Shown here one piece after another: positions 43,555-52,666 of a stretch of DNA of 64,000 nucleotides. The notes under the pieces are model-generated. The model was not told the origin of the DNA and did no database searches. It saw only the letters and a program-made list of their open reading frames with translations. The position numbers and the translations under genes were made by a program. This DNA is from Saprospiraceae bacterium (GTDB lineage Bacteria; Bacteroidota; Bacteroidia; Chitinophagales; Saprospiraceae), in assembly GCA_026982695.1 (NCBI GenBank), contig JALSGS010000021.1:1-64000 (forward strand), read 5' to 3'. Position 1 is the first letter of the stretch. Every line of letters begins with the position of its first letter.

Positions 43555-43566
43555 ATATATATATAT
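43555..43566. repeat. (AT)6 dinucleotide tract between the two T9SS type B genes
   Basis: Six AT units lie in the spacer between the Ig-repeat gene stop (43582) and the lectin gene. It could slip during replication, but it is short; I see no direct sign of phase variation. Confidence 0.6.
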
Positions 43567-43581
43567 CAATATCAGCTCATT

Positions 43582-46500
43582 TTAGCGCAATAGTAACACA
43601 TCGCCATACTGCACTTGTTGTTCGCCATTAGCCAGCTGAGCCTGTAGTATCCACACGTAAAGGCCACTTGGGGCTGGCTGAGCTCGAAATTGGCCATCCC
43701 AGCCCGATGATTCATCGCCAGGTAAAAAGTCATGAGCTCGATATATCAGTGTGCCCCACCGATCATAAATGGCAAAATCATCGATACGCAGTACCCGCTC
43801 AGAATTTGCCATAGGTACGAGTCGATCGTTGTAGCCATCGCCGTTAGGGCTAAACACATTGGCTACAAAAATGGGTGCATCGAAGACCACCTTAATTAAA
43901 AGGTCAGCCTCTGCCACACAGTACTGAGTTGTTTGGACAGTTAGTCGATAGAAAAAGCTACCTTCTTCTTCGGCAAAGAATGTAGGCTGTAGACAATCAC
44001 TACAACTCAAGTACTGTGCGGGCCACCATTCGACTTGGCTAAGCGATATACCCTGGGGTTCAATGATGGGCGTGAACAACATCGTATCGCCAAGGAAGAC
44101 GCGAATGGGGCCAATCAGCAGTAGATTCGGTCGGTCGATGGGCTGTAGCACAAAGCTGGTGTCCAACGAACAACCCGCCGCATCTACTACAGTAAGTTGA
44201 TGCTGGCCAGGTTTCAAATCAGTAAACCAAATGCGCTGCATCAAAGGGCTACCATCGACAGAAAAGGCGAAAGGTGGCGTACCACCTATGACAGAATCTA
44301 CGAGCAACGCCCCAAGCGTATCAATGCAGTTGGGATGTGTGAGCTGAAAACTCACTGCCAGAGGAGCTTGTGTCACTACTTGCACCGTATCTGTCGCGCT
44401 ACAACCATTGACCACATCCACAACCGAGCATATGTACTGTCCTGGTTGTGTGACACTCAGCTGTAGCTGATTACTTGCACTGCTTATGGCACCATCTGGT
44501 GTAGACCACTGCACTACCACGTCATGATCAGCATCGACAAATGCCTCTGTGACAACTTGTCCTGTAAGACAATCCAATATTTGTATAGGTTCTACGAATA
44601 ATTGGGGTTGCACCGTATCGATGGCTACATCAAGTGTGTCAGTATGCTGACATCCATTAGTAAGGTCGGTAGCGGTAACAGTCCATGTGCCGGCCTGTGT
44701 AGCGGTAGTAGTAGGCCCAAAATGCAGCTCTGCCGATGGGCTACGCCACTGCACCGTCCATTGTGGAGGTGCGGAAGTAGCAATAGACAACACCACGGAA
44801 TCAGCCATACAGGTGATTTTGCCGAAAGGTAGCAGAGAAAAGTCCGGTGCTACTGTATCGACATCTACAAATAGCGTATCGGCATAGCTACAGCCATTGG
44901 CAGTATCGGTAGCTACTACCACATAAGGCCCAGGCATAGTGGCCCAAAGTGCATCAGGGGGAAGCACTTGCCCCAAGGGATCGTGCCACATGATCAAAGG
45001 CCTACCGTTTGCAGCAGTAGCCGATACTGACAGCGCTACTTGCGGTGTCGCACAGGTAAGCACCGTATCTGGACCTACATCCACCCAAGGCAAAACCGTG
45101 TCAACGACTACCACAAGTGTATCTTCAACTGTGCAGCCATTGTGCTGGTCAGTAAGTTGTGCCACATACGTACCTGCAGCACCAATCCATGCCGAGTCAG
45201 AAGTAGCATGCAAGATTACTCCATCAGCAGTCATCCAGTCAATTATGGGTTCTTGGGCTTGTACCTGAAGGGGAACGGCCCACCAATTGGGCCGTATACA
45301 ATTCAAGGTAGGTGCTTGAGGCAATGTCAAAGATGGAGGTTCCATATCAGCTATTACCACCAAGGTATCAGCTGCACTACAACCAAAGGTATCCATCACC
45401 TCAGCCCAGTAAATGCCTGCCGCATCGATAAGCGCCGAATCTCCATTTTCCGAAAGAAAATGACCGCCAAGTGTATGCCAATTGAGTGTACTCCCCGCAT
45501 CGTGTAAGGCATAAAGCCACTTTTGAGGATAGTCACAGGTAAGTAGGCTTTCGCCCAAAAGCTGTACCATGGCTTCAGCTGTATGGGCAGGCACATTGAA
45601 TAGCGTATCCCAGCTACAGCCACTCAATGTATCACGTACAGTAAGGGAATAATTGCCTGCAGCCGTAACCCATATCTTTGGTTGAAGGGTATCTCCCACA
45701 ATCGATCCTTGAGTCGCAGACCACTGAAAAGTCAGATAATCTTGTAATGGCACAACTTGCAATAACACTGAATCTACGACACAAGGTGGAGCGAGGGTAT
45801 CCCACAGCAACAATTGCACTTGAGGGGGCATGCGCGCATCGTGTAACCATAGCGAATCAGTAGCCACACATCCATTGATCGTATCCTCAGCCATGATGCG
45901 CCACCATCCCGCTTGTGCCACATCGAGTACAAAAGCCAAAGTATCAATGCCCGAAGTATGTGCCCACCGATACTGTACATGTGCCTGAGCAGTATCGGTT
46001 GGTACGAGTGCAACTGATGGCTGCGCACACGTAAGTGTATCGGCATCTACCAACATCAGTTTGGGGGCCAGTGTATCGACCAATACGTGCACAAGCGTAT
46101 CTACACTACAATGGTTGGCACCTACTATACTCAGTGACCACTGTCCTACCTGATCTACCCACAACGTATCAGCAGGAAGTACATTGAGTATTTGACCATT
46201 GGGTGCAGTCCAATACGCCGTAAGAGTAGCCGCTCCCTGAAAACTGAGCGGCACAGCAGGTGTCTGGCAGGTCAGTATGCCCCAGTTTGACAAACTGAAA
46301 GCAGGTTTTGTGGTATCGGCGGGAAGATAAAGTGAATCGATAGCCACGCATTGAGAGCGCGTATCGCGTACTTGTACTACATACCAGCCAGGATTGCCTG
46401 CCACAAAGATACTATCAAGCCCCAAAAGAGGGAATGTATCATGGGGAGTCCACCAAGTGAAGTCCACTGTCTGTGACCAAATGCCCTGTGCCATTATAGG

Positions 46501-49368
46501 CACAGAAGTGGTGGCACAGTCCAATGCATCAGCAGCGGCAAGCACTACCATAGGCTGATCGAGCCAAGCAGGAACCACTACTTGAGCTGTATCTGCACAA
46601 CCGTTGATCGTATCGGTGGCTATGACCACATAGGTGCCAGCTGCTCCTACTTGAGCTACTGGCCCAGGATCGCCATCCAAGAGCAAGCCATCGGGAGTAG
46701 TCCATTGCCATTCAAGTGAGCTATTGCTAGCTTGTGCGTATAAACTCACTGTGGGCTGCACGCAAGTAATGGTATCGCTCAATGTAAGTTGAATTACAGG
46801 GGCAGCGGTATCTACAGACAGGATGGTCGTATCAGATTGGCGACAGCCCGAAGGCAAGTGTATTATATGGAGGGCATAGGCGCCCATTTGCATTGTAGAA
46901 ATGCTTGCCGAGTCAGAATCGATAGCTAATGTGTCGCCGTCGGCTATTGAGGTCCATATCCATTTGAAGTCAGGGCCATGATCGCTATCGGAAGCAGTAA
47001 GCCATGTAGAGGTATTTTGGCAATTTAGGGGTTCTGGTGGATCCACAATCACTGTTGGCCAATAGCGCCCATCGACCACCCATACTGTATCGGTATAGCG
47101 GCAACCATTGGCAGTGCGTACGCCATGCACTACATACAGGCCTGCTGTATCCACCACTATACTTTGGCTATCTGGTATTGCAACACTATTGGGTAGCTGC
47201 CACCATATTGAATCAGCAGTAGTCGTCATGTGCAAAGCGACAGTGGGCATGGCACAGGTGATGGTATCGGTGGGGCCTACTTCGACAAAAGGGGAAAGGG
47301 TGTCTATAGGTACCCAAAGCATAGCAGTATCTGCACAGCCATTATGTGGGTTAATAGCAGTCAGCTGAAAGAATCCAGACAGGGGCGTCCATAGGCTATC
47401 GCCAAAATAGGTTTGCCCTTCAGGGGTTTGCCATTGGACGCTAAGTGTATCAGCTACCGTAGCCACCAGCCATTGAGCTGTATCAGTACAAGTAATGGTT
47501 TTTGGCGCAAGCCAGCTCAAAGTAGGCACAGCTAATGAAGCAGCCACCTGTATCCAAGCAGTATCGCCGCAATCCCTCAAGGTATCCATAACCACAAAGG
47601 CATAGATACCAGGTGCATCAATCAAAATGTCAGCTTGCTGCAAAGCAATCAAAGTACCCGTACTATCGAGCCATCCCATCCACATGCCATCGCCCATGCT
47701 ATCGACTTGCCCCTGAACCAACACATGAGGCGTGGCACAAGTGATGGTGTCGGGTGGCCATACATAAGCTTGGGGGACATCAGCAGCCTGTACTACGGTG
47801 GTAGCAGCTGTATCGCTACAGCCATTGTGCACATTCGTGGCAATGAGCGAATACGTACCAGCTGCATCCACAGCTACTACAGCCGAGTCGGGGGAAGAAA
47901 GCAAATTTCCAGAAAGCACTTGCCAACTAAGTTGGATGCCAGTTCCTGCACTTGCAGAAGCATCGAGCCAAATTGACGTCTGATCACACCTCAAGGTATC
48001 GGCAGGAGCAATAATGGCTTGCGGCGCGGAAGTATCGGCTACTACATTGACAGTGGATGTAGTACTACATCCATTTTGCAAATTAGTAAGGGTCAGCTGA
48101 TAAAGACCTGGCTGATCTACCATCGGGGTGAGTGATTGCCCACCCGAAACGATATTTCCCGAAAGGACTTGCCAACTAATCTCGTAATTGGGGCCTGAGG
48201 TAGAATTGCTCGCATCGAGTATCACAGCAGGCTGGATGCAAGTGATGGTGTCGGGCGGTGCAATAATGGCAAAAGGCTGATCGGGATCGAGCAAAACGGT
48301 TACTGCGGCTTGAGCAGTACAGTTAGTAATGCCGTCGTTATAGTTTACCTGAAGCATGTAGGTACCCGTTTGGTTTACCACTGGCTGTAGGGTGTGCGCA
48401 CCACTGAGAATTTGACCGTCAGTAGTCGTCCACAAATAGGTAATATTGGGCCCCGAACTAGAAGCTGTGGCGTCCAACATAATGCCCTCATTCCCCAAAG
48501 CACTACAAGAGATGAAAACCACGGGATCAGCAGTGGCCTGAAGTTGGATCAATGAAAGCTGCACTTCATCTGATACTTCACAAATAGGGCTAAGACTGAT
48601 ATCGTCGATGGCGAAATCGTTACCCAATGAAACAACGCTCTGGCTCAGGATGCACATTTCTACTGTAGTGGTACTACCCGAATTCCAGCTTACTGTCCAC
48701 TCATTCCAATCGCAAGGGGTCGCAGGGGGCGTGAATACGCTACCTATAGCTACACCATTTACGGCCAGTTGCAAGGCGGGTAAGCCAAAAATGGGCGTAA
48801 TATTGGACACCCACGCGGTAAATACATAGTCTGTGTTAGGTACCACATTTACCGTTTGGCACCACACCTGCGTACCTGGAGCATCATCTCCATTGACTAT
48901 CAACATCTGCCCCATACCCGTAGTATGGTCCACACAAGGTGGAAAATTGGAATAAACCAAACTAGGCGAAGAGGTTACCGTATAAGTGCCATTGAAAGCA
49001 AGATTAGAAGGGCTGTAAGTATACGAGGAGGAAAATCCCACATTTCCCTGTTCAAAATCGCCATTTGTAATGAGATTAACGGTAGGATCGACAGCAGTAG
49101 CTGTAAGCACATAGCTCGTTGGTACACTTACCGTAGCGGTAGGCTGCAACACTGTAGGATCGCTCAACCCCGTAGCGGGCTCCCATTGAAAGGACAAGTA
49201 AGGTCCCGAAATTTGCCCCTGCAAAGCCACTTGACCTACAGGGGCACATGCCACCAAATCAGGGCCAGCATCTACTGTGAGACCACAGCCCGTATTTTGC
49301 CCATAACCGAGTGCACCCACATGCAGTAGAATCAGTACTAACCAATATACTTGCCTTCGTATCATCAT
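43582..49368 (-). CDS. giant Ig-like-repeat adhesin with T9SS type B CTD
   Basis: A 1928-residue protein with signal peptide (MMIRRQVYWLVLILLHVGALGYGQ). Residues about 25-95 form one Ig/PKD-like unit. A jelly-roll, carbohydrate-binding-like domain (about 100-270; NLITNGDFEQGNVGF, NDFAIDDISLSPIC) follows, then about 17 tandem repeats of 80-90 residues up to about 1700. Each repeat has the pattern DTITC.xP near its start and AGTYxVxATDTxNGCxxT near its end, so each likely holds one disulphide. A SprB-repeat-like unit with FSVDGSPLMQ precedes the type B CTD (VANVFSPNGDGYNDRLVP, YDRWGTLIYRAHDF). Predicted surface filament or adhesin; such CTDs occur on gliding adhesins like SprB, but motility here is not shown. 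Confidence 0.88.
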   Translation of the reverse strand: MMIRRQVYWLVLILLHVGALGYGQNTGCGLTVDAGPDLVACAPVGQVALQGQISGPYLSFQWEPATGLSDPTVLQPTATVSVPTSYVLTATAVDPTVNLITNGDFEQGNVGFSSSYTYSPSNLAFNGTYTVTSSPSLVYSNFPPCVDHTTGMGQMLIVNGDDAPGTQVWCQTVNVVPNTDYVFTAWVSNITPIFGLPALQLAVNGVAIGSVFTPPATPCDWNEWTVSWNSGSTTTVEMCILSQSVVSLGNDFAIDDISLSPICEVSDEVQLSLIQLQATADPVVFISCSALGNEGIMLDATASSSGPNITYLWTTTDGQILSGAHTLQPVVNQTGTYMLQVNYNDGITNCTAQAAVTVLLDPDQPFAIIAPPDTITCIQPAVILDASNSTSGPNYEISWQVLSGNIVSGGQSLTPMVDQPGLYQLTLTNLQNGCSTTSTVNVVADTSAPQAIIAPADTLRCDQTSIWLDASASAGTGIQLSWQVLSGNLLSSPDSAVVAVDAAGTYSLIATNVHNGCSDTAATTVVQAADVPQAYVWPPDTITCATPHVLVQGQVDSMGDGMWMGWLDSTGTLIALQQADILIDAPGIYAFVVMDTLRDCGDTAWIQVAASLAVPTLSWLAPKTITCTDTAQWLVATVADTLSVQWQTPEGQTYFGDSLWTPLSGFFQLTAINPHNGCADTAMLWVPIDTLSPFVEVGPTDTITCAMPTVALHMTTTADSIWWQLPNSVAIPDSQSIVVDTAGLYVVHGVRTANGCRYTDTVWVVDGRYWPTVIVDPPEPLNCQNTSTWLTASDSDHGPDFKWIWTSIADGDTLAIDSDSASISTMQMGAYALHIIHLPSGCRQSDTTILSVDTAAPVIQLTLSDTITCVQPTVSLYAQASNSSLEWQWTTPDGLLLDGDPGPVAQVGAAGTYVVIATDTINGCADTAQVVVPAWLDQPMVVLAAADALDCATTSVPIMAQGIWSQTVDFTWWTPHDTFPLLGLDSIFVAGNPGWYVVQVRDTRSQCVAIDSLYLPADTTKPAFSLSNWGILTCQTPAVPLSFQGAATLTAYWTAPNGQILNVLPADTLWVDQVGQWSLSIVGANHCSVDTLVHVLVDTLAPKLMLVDADTLTCAQPSVALVPTDTAQAHVQYRWAHTSGIDTLAFVLDVAQAGWWRIMAEDTINGCVATDSLWLHDARMPPQVQLLLWDTLAPPCVVDSVLLQVVPLQDYLTFQWSATQGSIVGDTLQPKIWVTAAGNYSLTVRDTLSGCSWDTLFNVPAHTAEAMVQLLGESLLTCDYPQKWLYALHDAGSTLNWHTLGGHFLSENGDSALIDAAGIYWAEVMDTFGCSAADTLVVIADMEPPSLTLPQAPTLNCIRPNWWAVPLQVQAQEPIIDWMTADGVILHATSDSAWIGAAGTYVAQLTDQHNGCTVEDTLVVVVDTVLPWVDVGPDTVLTCATPQVALSVSATAANGRPLIMWHDPLGQVLPPDALWATMPGPYVVVATDTANGCSYADTLFVDVDTVAPDFSLLPFGKITCMADSVVLSIATSAPPQWTVQWRSPSAELHFGPTTTATQAGTWTVTATDLTNGCQHTDTLDVAIDTVQPQLFVEPIQILDCLTGQVVTEAFVDADHDVVVQWSTPDGAISSASNQLQLSVTQPGQYICSVVDVVNGCSATDTVQVVTQAPLAVSFQLTHPNCIDTLGALLVDSVIGGTPPFAFSVDGSPLMQRIWFTDLKPGQHQLTVVDAAGCSLDTSFVLQPIDRPNLLLIGPIRVFLGDTMLFTPIIEPQGISLSQVEWWPAQYLSCSDCLQPTFFAEEEGSFFYRLTVQTTQYCVAEADLLIKVVFDAPIFVANVFSPNGDGYNDRLVPMANSERVLRIDDFAIYDRWGTLIYRAHDFLPGDESSGWDGQFRAQPAPSGLYVWILQAQLANGEQQVQYGDVLLLR

Positions 49369-49373
49369 CTCTT

Positions 49374-49392
49374 AAAGGTAGTACATACCTTC
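49374..49392. promoter_or_regulatory. small inverted repeat between the divergent Ig-repeat and nnrD genes
   Basis: The arms aaggta and tacctt lie around a 5-nt centre just upstream of the Ig-repeat gene start. On the minus strand TACCTTTA comes close to the -7 consensus. It may be a promoter or operator for the large gene. Confidence 0.3.
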
Positions 49393-49463
49393 AGTGGCAC
49401 GTGATGCAGTTGCGCTGCCTTTTGCCCAATTTGTCAGCCAAAGTCCAAATAACAAACTGGAAT

Positions 49464-50990
49464 ATGAAAATACTCAGTACTGATCAGATCCGAGCACTCG
49501 ACACATGGACCATAGCCCATGAGCCCATCGACTCTATCGACTTGATGGAAAGAGCAGCACGCACCTTCACAAGCTGGTTCACAGCCCACTATCCTCGGCG
49601 CGACATAGCTGTATGTATCTTTTGTGGTCCAGGCAATAATGGCGGAGATGGATTGGCTGTTGCTAGGCTATTGGCCCAAGACTCCTACCAAGTGCATGTC
49701 TGGCTTTGTCGCATAGGGCGGCGCACGTCCCCCGAATTTGATATCAATTTATCGCGCTTACGCAAAATGAACACAGTGCCTATACATGAGCTGACACAAG
49801 GCGATGCCTTGCCTAGGCTGCCCACGCCAACTTATGTGATCGATGCCCTACTGGGTTCGGGATTGAGTCGCCCTGTGACTGGTTATTGGGCCACCCTCTT
49901 ACAACACCTCAATGCACACAGTGCAGCTATTAGGGTAGCTATCGACATTCCATCAGGTCTCTTTGCCGAACGCCCTACTGAAGGGACTACGTTCCACGCA
50001 CATCGCACCTTGTCGTTTGAAGTGCCCAAGCTGGCTTTTTTCTTCAGTGAAAATTATCGCGCTGTAGGTGAATGGGAAGTGCGCAGCATCGGACTTGACA
50101 AAGCCAAACTAGCAGAGCTATCTACCCCTTGGCATTGCCTCACACTGAGCAAAGTAGCACAATGGCTGCGCCCTCGACACAAATTCGACCACAAAGGCAC
50201 CTTCGGCCACGCCCTGATCATGGCTGGAAGTAAAGGCATGATGGGCGCAGCAGTGCTTAGCACACAAGCAGCACTGCGCAGTGGCGCAGGCCTGGTCACC
50301 GCTTACATACCTGAATGTGGCTATTCGATCATGCAAATGCGTGCACCCGAAGCAATGGCACTGACCGACCCTAGCATCACGCACTTGAGCACGCTTCCTC
50401 AAAACCTGGACAAGTTCTCCGCCATTGGCATCGGGCCCGGCCTGGGAAGGCAAGCCCCTACCCTTTCCTTGCTCGAACAACTCCTCAGCACCTATCAAGG
50501 CCCCATAGTGATCGATGCCGATGCACTCAATCTCATTGCCACTCACCCACACCTATTCGATCGCATTCCGCCAAATGCCATACTCACACCACACCCCAAA
50601 GAATTTGCTCGCCTTTTTGGCGAAAGCCCTCATACATTTGCACGTCTTGATCGGCAAATGCAACTATCTAAAGAGAAATGCATATTCATTGTATTGAAGG
50701 GCGCACACACTTGCATCACTACTCCAAAAGGAACAGCTTTCTTCAATACTACGGGCAACGTAGGTATGGCTACAGGAGGTAGTGGCGACGTGCTCACTGG
50801 CTTGATCGCAGGGCTATTGGCACAAGGGTACTCTCCTAGCCGAGCTGCTTGCTTAGGCGTGTGGCTACACGGATTGGCAGGCGAACTGGCTTCCTCCAAA
50901 TGGGGTGCCGAAGCCATGACAGCCACCGACCTGATTGCCCACATAGGCCAAGCATTTCAAAAATTGCACAAAACAAAAGTGAATGCGTGA
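49464..50990 (+). CDS. nnrD: bifunctional NAD(P)H-hydrate epimerase / ADP-dependent NAD(P)H-hydrate dehydratase
   Basis: This enzyme repairs hydrated NADH and NADPH (NADHX, NADPHX). From the ATG at 49464 the product has 508 residues. The N-terminal YjeF_N epimerase domain (about 1-215) contains the signature CGPGNNGGDGLAVARLL. The C-terminal ribokinase-like dehydratase domain (about 225-500) has HKGTFGHALIMAGSKGMMGA, GIGPGLG, VIDADALNL, LTPHPKEFARL and GGSGDVLTG. The fused order is the usual bacterial one. An open frame upstream to 49311 overlaps the divergent gene and has no homology. Its TGA overlaps the ATG of the following sirtuin gene by 1 bp. Confidence 0.95.
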   Translation: MKILSTDQIRALDTWTIAHEPIDSIDLMERAARTFTSWFTAHYPRRDIAVCIFCGPGNNGGDGLAVARLLAQDSYQVHVWLCRIGRRTSPEFDINLSRLRKMNTVPIHELTQGDALPRLPTPTYVIDALLGSGLSRPVTGYWATLLQHLNAHSAAIRVAIDIPSGLFAERPTEGTTFHAHRTLSFEVPKLAFFFSENYRAVGEWEVRSIGLDKAKLAELSTPWHCLTLSKVAQWLRPRHKFDHKGTFGHALIMAGSKGMMGAAVLSTQAALRSGAGLVTAYIPECGYSIMQMRAPEAMALTDPSITHLSTLPQNLDKFSAIGIGPGLGRQAPTLSLLEQLLSTYQGPIVIDADALNLIATHPHLFDRIPPNAILTPHPKEFARLFGESPHTFARLDRQMQLSKEKCIFIVLKGAHTCITTPKGTAFFNTTGNVGMATGGSGDVLTGLIAGLLAQGYSPSRAACLGVWLHGLAGELASSKWGAEAMTATDLIAHIGQAFQKLHKTKVNA

Positions 50991-51697
50991 TGAAGCAGTC
51001 AAAGGTAGTCGTACTTACAGGTGCGGGAATAAGTGCAGAGAGCGGTATTCCCACATTTCGCGATGCTGGGGGGCTATGGGAAGGATATGACGTCATGGAA
51101 GTGGCTACGCCTGAAGCATGGGCACGCAACCCAAAACTCGTACTGGACTTTTACAATCAGCGCCGCCGTCAGCTTCGAGAAGTAGTGCCCAACGCCGGCC
51201 ATCAAGCACTGGTCGAGCTCGAACAATGGTTCGACACAGTCATTATTACACAAAATGTAGATGACTTACACGAGCGCGCAGGGTCAAGTCACATCATCCA
51301 CCTACATGGCGAGCTGAAAAAGGTACGCAGCACCGCCGATCCCTCATTGATCTATTCATGGGAAAAAGACCTGCACTGGGGCGATACCTGTGAAAAGGGC
51401 AGTCAACTCCGCCCACACATTGTGTGGTTTGGCGAGGTGGTCCCCGAAATCACACGTGCAGCACGAGAAGTGAGCGACGCCGACTACCTACTTATCGTTG
51501 GCACCTCTATGCAAGTATATCCGGCCGCCGGCTTGGTCGCCCACGCTGACCCCCATACTCCCATATGGTACATCGATCCCAACCCACAAATCAATTACGA
51601 GTTGGAGCAAATGCCCCACGTCACTGTAGTCGCCGAACCAGCTTCTATTGGTGTGCCTCGAGTCGTACAACAGCTCGTCGAATCCATCCGCCAATAA
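50990..51697 (+). CDS. cobB: NAD-dependent protein deacylase, sirtuin (class III-like)
   Basis: A 235-residue sirtuin that removes acyl groups from lysines using NAD+. NAD-binding motifs are GAGISAESGIPTFR and TQNVDDLHERAG; H106 in IHLHGEL is the catalytic base, and VGTSMQVYPAAGL is conserved. Y55 and R58 in FYNQRR match the Tyr-x-x-Arg signature of SIRT5/CobB-like enzymes that act on succinyl- and malonyl-lysine. The four zinc cysteines of most sirtuins are absent; the region reads GDTCEKGSQLRPHIVWFGE with a single Cys, as I recall for other Bacteroidota sirtuins. It is coupled to nnrD by a TGATG junction, linking NAD repair with NAD use. Confidence 0.93.
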   Translation: MKQSKVVVLTGAGISAESGIPTFRDAGGLWEGYDVMEVATPEAWARNPKLVLDFYNQRRRQLREVVPNAGHQALVELEQWFDTVIITQNVDDLHERAGSSHIIHLHGELKKVRSTADPSLIYSWEKDLHWGDTCEKGSQLRPHIVWFGEVVPEITRAAREVSDADYLLIVGTSMQVYPAAGLVAHADPHTPIWYIDPNPQINYELEQMPHVTVVAEPASIGVPRVVQQLVESIRQ

Positions 51698-51749
51698 AAT
51701 ACAGCTGAGGGCGTCACAGGCCTTGCTATAAAAGCGCTTCCCAACAGCA

Positions 51750-51757
51750 TATATTTG
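51750..51757 (+). promoter_or_regulatory. -7 promoter element of the MBL-fold gene
   Basis: TATATTTG fits TAnnTTTG, about 35 bp before the ATG at 51792. It implies that this gene has a promoter separate from the nnrD-sirtuin pair. Confidence 0.45.
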
Positions 51758-51791
51758 CGGCTCCTCTCTATCTGACAAATACGCGTACACG

Positions 51792-52658
51792 ATGAAATTA
51801 CACACAATATTGGCCGGATACTTCAAATTGGACGGGGGTGCGATGTTTGGTGTTGTACCCAAACGCCTGTGGAATCGGGTCCAGCCAGCTGATGAACACA
51901 ACATGTGTACTTGGGCATTGCGCTGCTTATTGATCCAAACTGATGGACGCAATATCTTGGTCGACACAGGTATTGGTGACAAACAAGGCGAAAAATTCCG
52001 CGCACACTTTCACCCTCATGGCGACACTACACTGTTGGGCGAGCTGGCCAGGCTAGGCCTACAACCTGAAGACATTACCGATGTATTGCTCACACACCTT
52101 CACTTCGATCACTGTGGGGGTGCTACCCAATACGATAACAATGGACAGATCGCACCTACCTTTCCCAATGCCCGTTACTGGACTACCCAGCGCCACTATG
52201 AATGGGCTTATCAGCCCAACGCGCGCGAAGCGGCCTCCTTTCTCAAGGAAAATTTTGTACCACTGGCCGAACAAGGTGTACTACATTTCCTACCTGAAGG
52301 AACAGCAAATGAATGGGTACCTTGGCTACCGGGACTTTCCCTACAACACTGTTTTGGCCATACGGAAGATATGTGCCTACTACATATCGACCTGCCCGAT
52401 GGCCGGCATTTGGTTTTCTGTGCCGATCTGCTACCCAGCTCATTCCACGTAAGTCTGCCATGGATCATGGCCTACGACGTGCGCCCTTTGGATACCCTGG
52501 CAGAAAAAGCGCCCTTTCTCCAACGCGCCAGTGAGGAGCAATGGCTCCTATTTTTAGAGCACGACCCGTACACGGAAGTGATCGCAGTAGGCCCTAACGA
52601 CAAAGGGCGAATCGCCGTCCAAGAACGCTTTACCCTTGAAGCAGCCTTAGCACAATAG
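51792..52658 (+). CDS. metallo-beta-lactamase-fold hydrolase
   Basis: A 288-residue cytoplasmic MBL-fold protein. The metal motif is THLHFDHCGG, with further ligands expected at HCFGHTEDM and FCADLLPSS (Asp) and in LEHDPYTEV (His). ILVDTGIGDKQGEKF is the typical second strand. The layout is that of the AHL-lactonase/MBL hydrolase group; Bacteroidota homologues are annotated only as MBL-fold hydrolases. The substrate is unknown. The ATG at 51792 is followed by the standard MKLHTILAGYFKLDGGAMFG start. The end is 8 bp from the stop of the convergent acetoacetyl-CoA synthetase gene. Confidence 0.85.
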   Translation: MKLHTILAGYFKLDGGAMFGVVPKRLWNRVQPADEHNMCTWALRCLLIQTDGRNILVDTGIGDKQGEKFRAHFHPHGDTTLLGELARLGLQPEDITDVLLTHLHFDHCGGATQYDNNGQIAPTFPNARYWTTQRHYEWAYQPNAREAASFLKENFVPLAEQGVLHFLPEGTANEWVPWLPGLSLQHCFGHTEDMCLLHIDLPDGRHLVFCADLLPSSFHVSLPWIMAYDVRPLDTLAEKAPFLQRASEEQWLLFLEHDPYTEVIAVGPNDKGRIAVQERFTLEAALAQ

Positions 52659-52666
52659 TGAATAGC

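Noticed and set aside
43555-43566. Phase-variable promoter of the lectin gene at the (AT)6 tract
   Set aside because: Six units is short for slippage-driven switching, and the true start and promoter of the gene are uncertain.
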